A stretch of DNA of 14,743 nucleotides from Acidimicrobiaceae bacterium (GTDB lineage: Bacteria > Actinomycetota > Acidimicrobiia > Acidimicrobiales > MedAcidi-G1). A program made the translations under genes and the position numbers. The notes under the pieces were generated by a model, which was not told where the DNA came from, made no database searches, and saw only the letters and a program-made list of their open reading frames with translations. Positions within the stretch are counted from its first letter, which is position 1. Each line of letters starts with the position of its first letter. Positions 14,166-14,743 of the stretch are shown here, one piece after another. The stretch spans positions 12,111-26,853 of the forward strand of contig PACE01000014.1 in NCBI GenBank assembly GCA_002699725.1, given 5' to 3'.

Positions 14166-14743
14166 ATGGTTTACGAGACACCCGAATACCACCCGGCGTT
14201 CGAGGAGTACTGCGAGGCCATCTTCGAGTTGGCCGAGGACGACTTCAATGTCATCCAGGCCCGCATCGCCGATCGCCTCGAGGTGAGCCGGCCGGCGGTC
14301 TCCGAGATGATCCGGCGCCTGGAGTCCGAGGGCCTCGTGGCTACGGGCGGGGGTGCCATCTCGCTCACCGTCGACGGCATGGAGTTGGCCACACAGGTGG
14401 TCAGGCGCCATCGCATCGCCGAGCGCTTCCTGACCGATGTCCTGGGCCTGAACTGGACCGACGCCCACCACGAGGCCGGCAAGTGGGAGCACGTGATCTC
14501 GCCGGTGGTCGAGAAGGCGCTGATCCGCTTTTTGGGCGAGCCCACCACCTGCCCGCACGGCAACCCGATCCCCGGCTCCGACTATGCAGAGCCCGATACC
14601 CGTCACCTGGCCGATGTATCGGTGGGTGCCGGATTCACGGTGAACCGGATCACCGAGGAGCTCGAGTTCGAACCGGGCCTGCTCGAGTTCCTCGAGGAGT
14701 CGGCGCTGATGCCCGGCAACCGGGGCGTGGTCACGGCAGCGTC
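14166..14743 (+). CDS. DtxR/MntR-family metal-dependent transcriptional repressor (3' truncated by window edge)
   Basis: I translated 192 codons from ATG 14166 before the edge. The protein starts MVYETPEYHPAFEEYCEAIF. It has a winged helix-turn-helix (about 12-70, with IADRLEVSRPAVSEMIRRLE), the dimerisation/metal domain HRIAERFLTDVLGL...HHEAGKWEHVIS, a CPHGNPIPG loop at 129-137 and the start of a further C-terminal region. By alignment to C. diphtheriae DtxR, ancillary ligands His79, Glu83 and His98 correspond to His82, Glu86 and His101, and Glu105/His106 to Glu108/His109. The Cys102 position is Gly105, and the Met10 position is Glu14, acidic as in MntR Asp8. It should repress iron or manganese genes when metal-loaded; which metal is open. 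The start is supported by a TANNNT element 7 nt upstream. It is divergent from the thiolase-like operon. Confidence 0.93.
   Translation, partial: MVYETPEYHPAFEEYCEAIFELAEDDFNVIQARIADRLEVSRPAVSEMIRRLESEGLVATGGGAISLTVDGMELATQVVRRHRIAERFLTDVLGLNWTDAHHEAGKWEHVISPVVEKALIRFLGEPTTCPHGNPIPGSDYAEPDTRHLADVSVGAGFTVNRITEELEFEPGLLEFLEESALMPGNRGVVTAA

Noticed and set aside
12595..14286. 563-codon plus-strand open frame opposite the thiolase-like gene
   Set aside because: It is Gly/Val/Arg/Asp-rich with no recognisable domain and lies exactly antisense to a well-supported thiolase-like gene, running on into the DtxR-like gene. Long antisense frames are expected in DNA this GC-rich.
1..14743. CRISPR arrays, phage or transposon genes, tRNA or rRNA genes, defence system
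   Set aside because: I saw no regularly spaced repeats, transposase or phage motifs, or RNA gene sequences. All of the window except short spacers is accounted for by metabolic, repair and regulatory genes.

Overview
The window is gene-dense, high-GC bacterial chromosome. GTG starts, 4-nt stop/start overlaps, leaderless-type promoters (TANNNT placed 7-8 nt before the ATG), a DUF3516-type Ski2-like helicase, several CoA-ligase/SDR/thiolase-like genes and a DtxR-family regulator all point to an actinobacterium. The gene mix looks most like Acidimicrobiia or mycobacterium-like actinobacteria, but that narrower placement is inference. I see no phage, IS element, CRISPR array, rRNA or tRNA. No gene-free stretch exceeds about 120 nt.

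Layout. (1) 3-1307 (+): an acyl-CoA synthetase cut by the left edge. (2) 1380-4323 (+): a three-gene operon with GTGA overlaps, encoding a class I aminotransferase, an omega-amidase-like nitrilase and a polyprenyl diphosphate synthase. (3) 4320-7468 (-): the opposing pair tag (3-methyladenine DNA glycosylase I) and a DUF3516-type helicase, also joined by a GTGA overlap. The helicase and the prenyl synthase end on the same palindromic CTAG. (4) 7579-7881 (+): a small ABM-domain protein, divergent from tag. (5) 7894-8928 (-): a DUF7064/AttH-like protein. (6) 9048-11431 (+): a full-length acyl-CoA synthetase and an SDR oxidoreductase. (7) 11447-14082 (-): a thiolase-like protein lacking the thiolase catalytic residues, followed by a nitronate monooxygenase-like flavoprotein. 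(8) 14166-right edge (+): a DtxR/MntR-type metal-dependent repressor, cut by the edge.

How the genes work together. The aminotransferase and omega-amidase make a coherent tandem: transamination with glutamine or asparagine as donor leaves an alpha-keto acid amide, which the amidase removes. This is the glutamine transaminase/omega-amidase route used in methionine salvage. The Tag/helicase pair suggests a link between alkylation repair and nucleic-acid unwinding. The two CoA ligases, the SDR, the thiolase-like protein and the flavoprotein suggest acyl-CoA or xenobiotic/lipid catabolism, but no complete pathway is present and no substrate can be named.

I found no clearly new multi-gene defence or biosynthetic system. 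The points most worth checking are the catalytically stripped thiolase-like protein beside the flavoprotein, the Gly at a metal-ligand position of the DtxR-like protein, the tight aminotransferase/amidase/prenyl-synthase coupling, the Tag-helicase coupling, the shared CTAG stop, and the consistent leaderless promoter layout.
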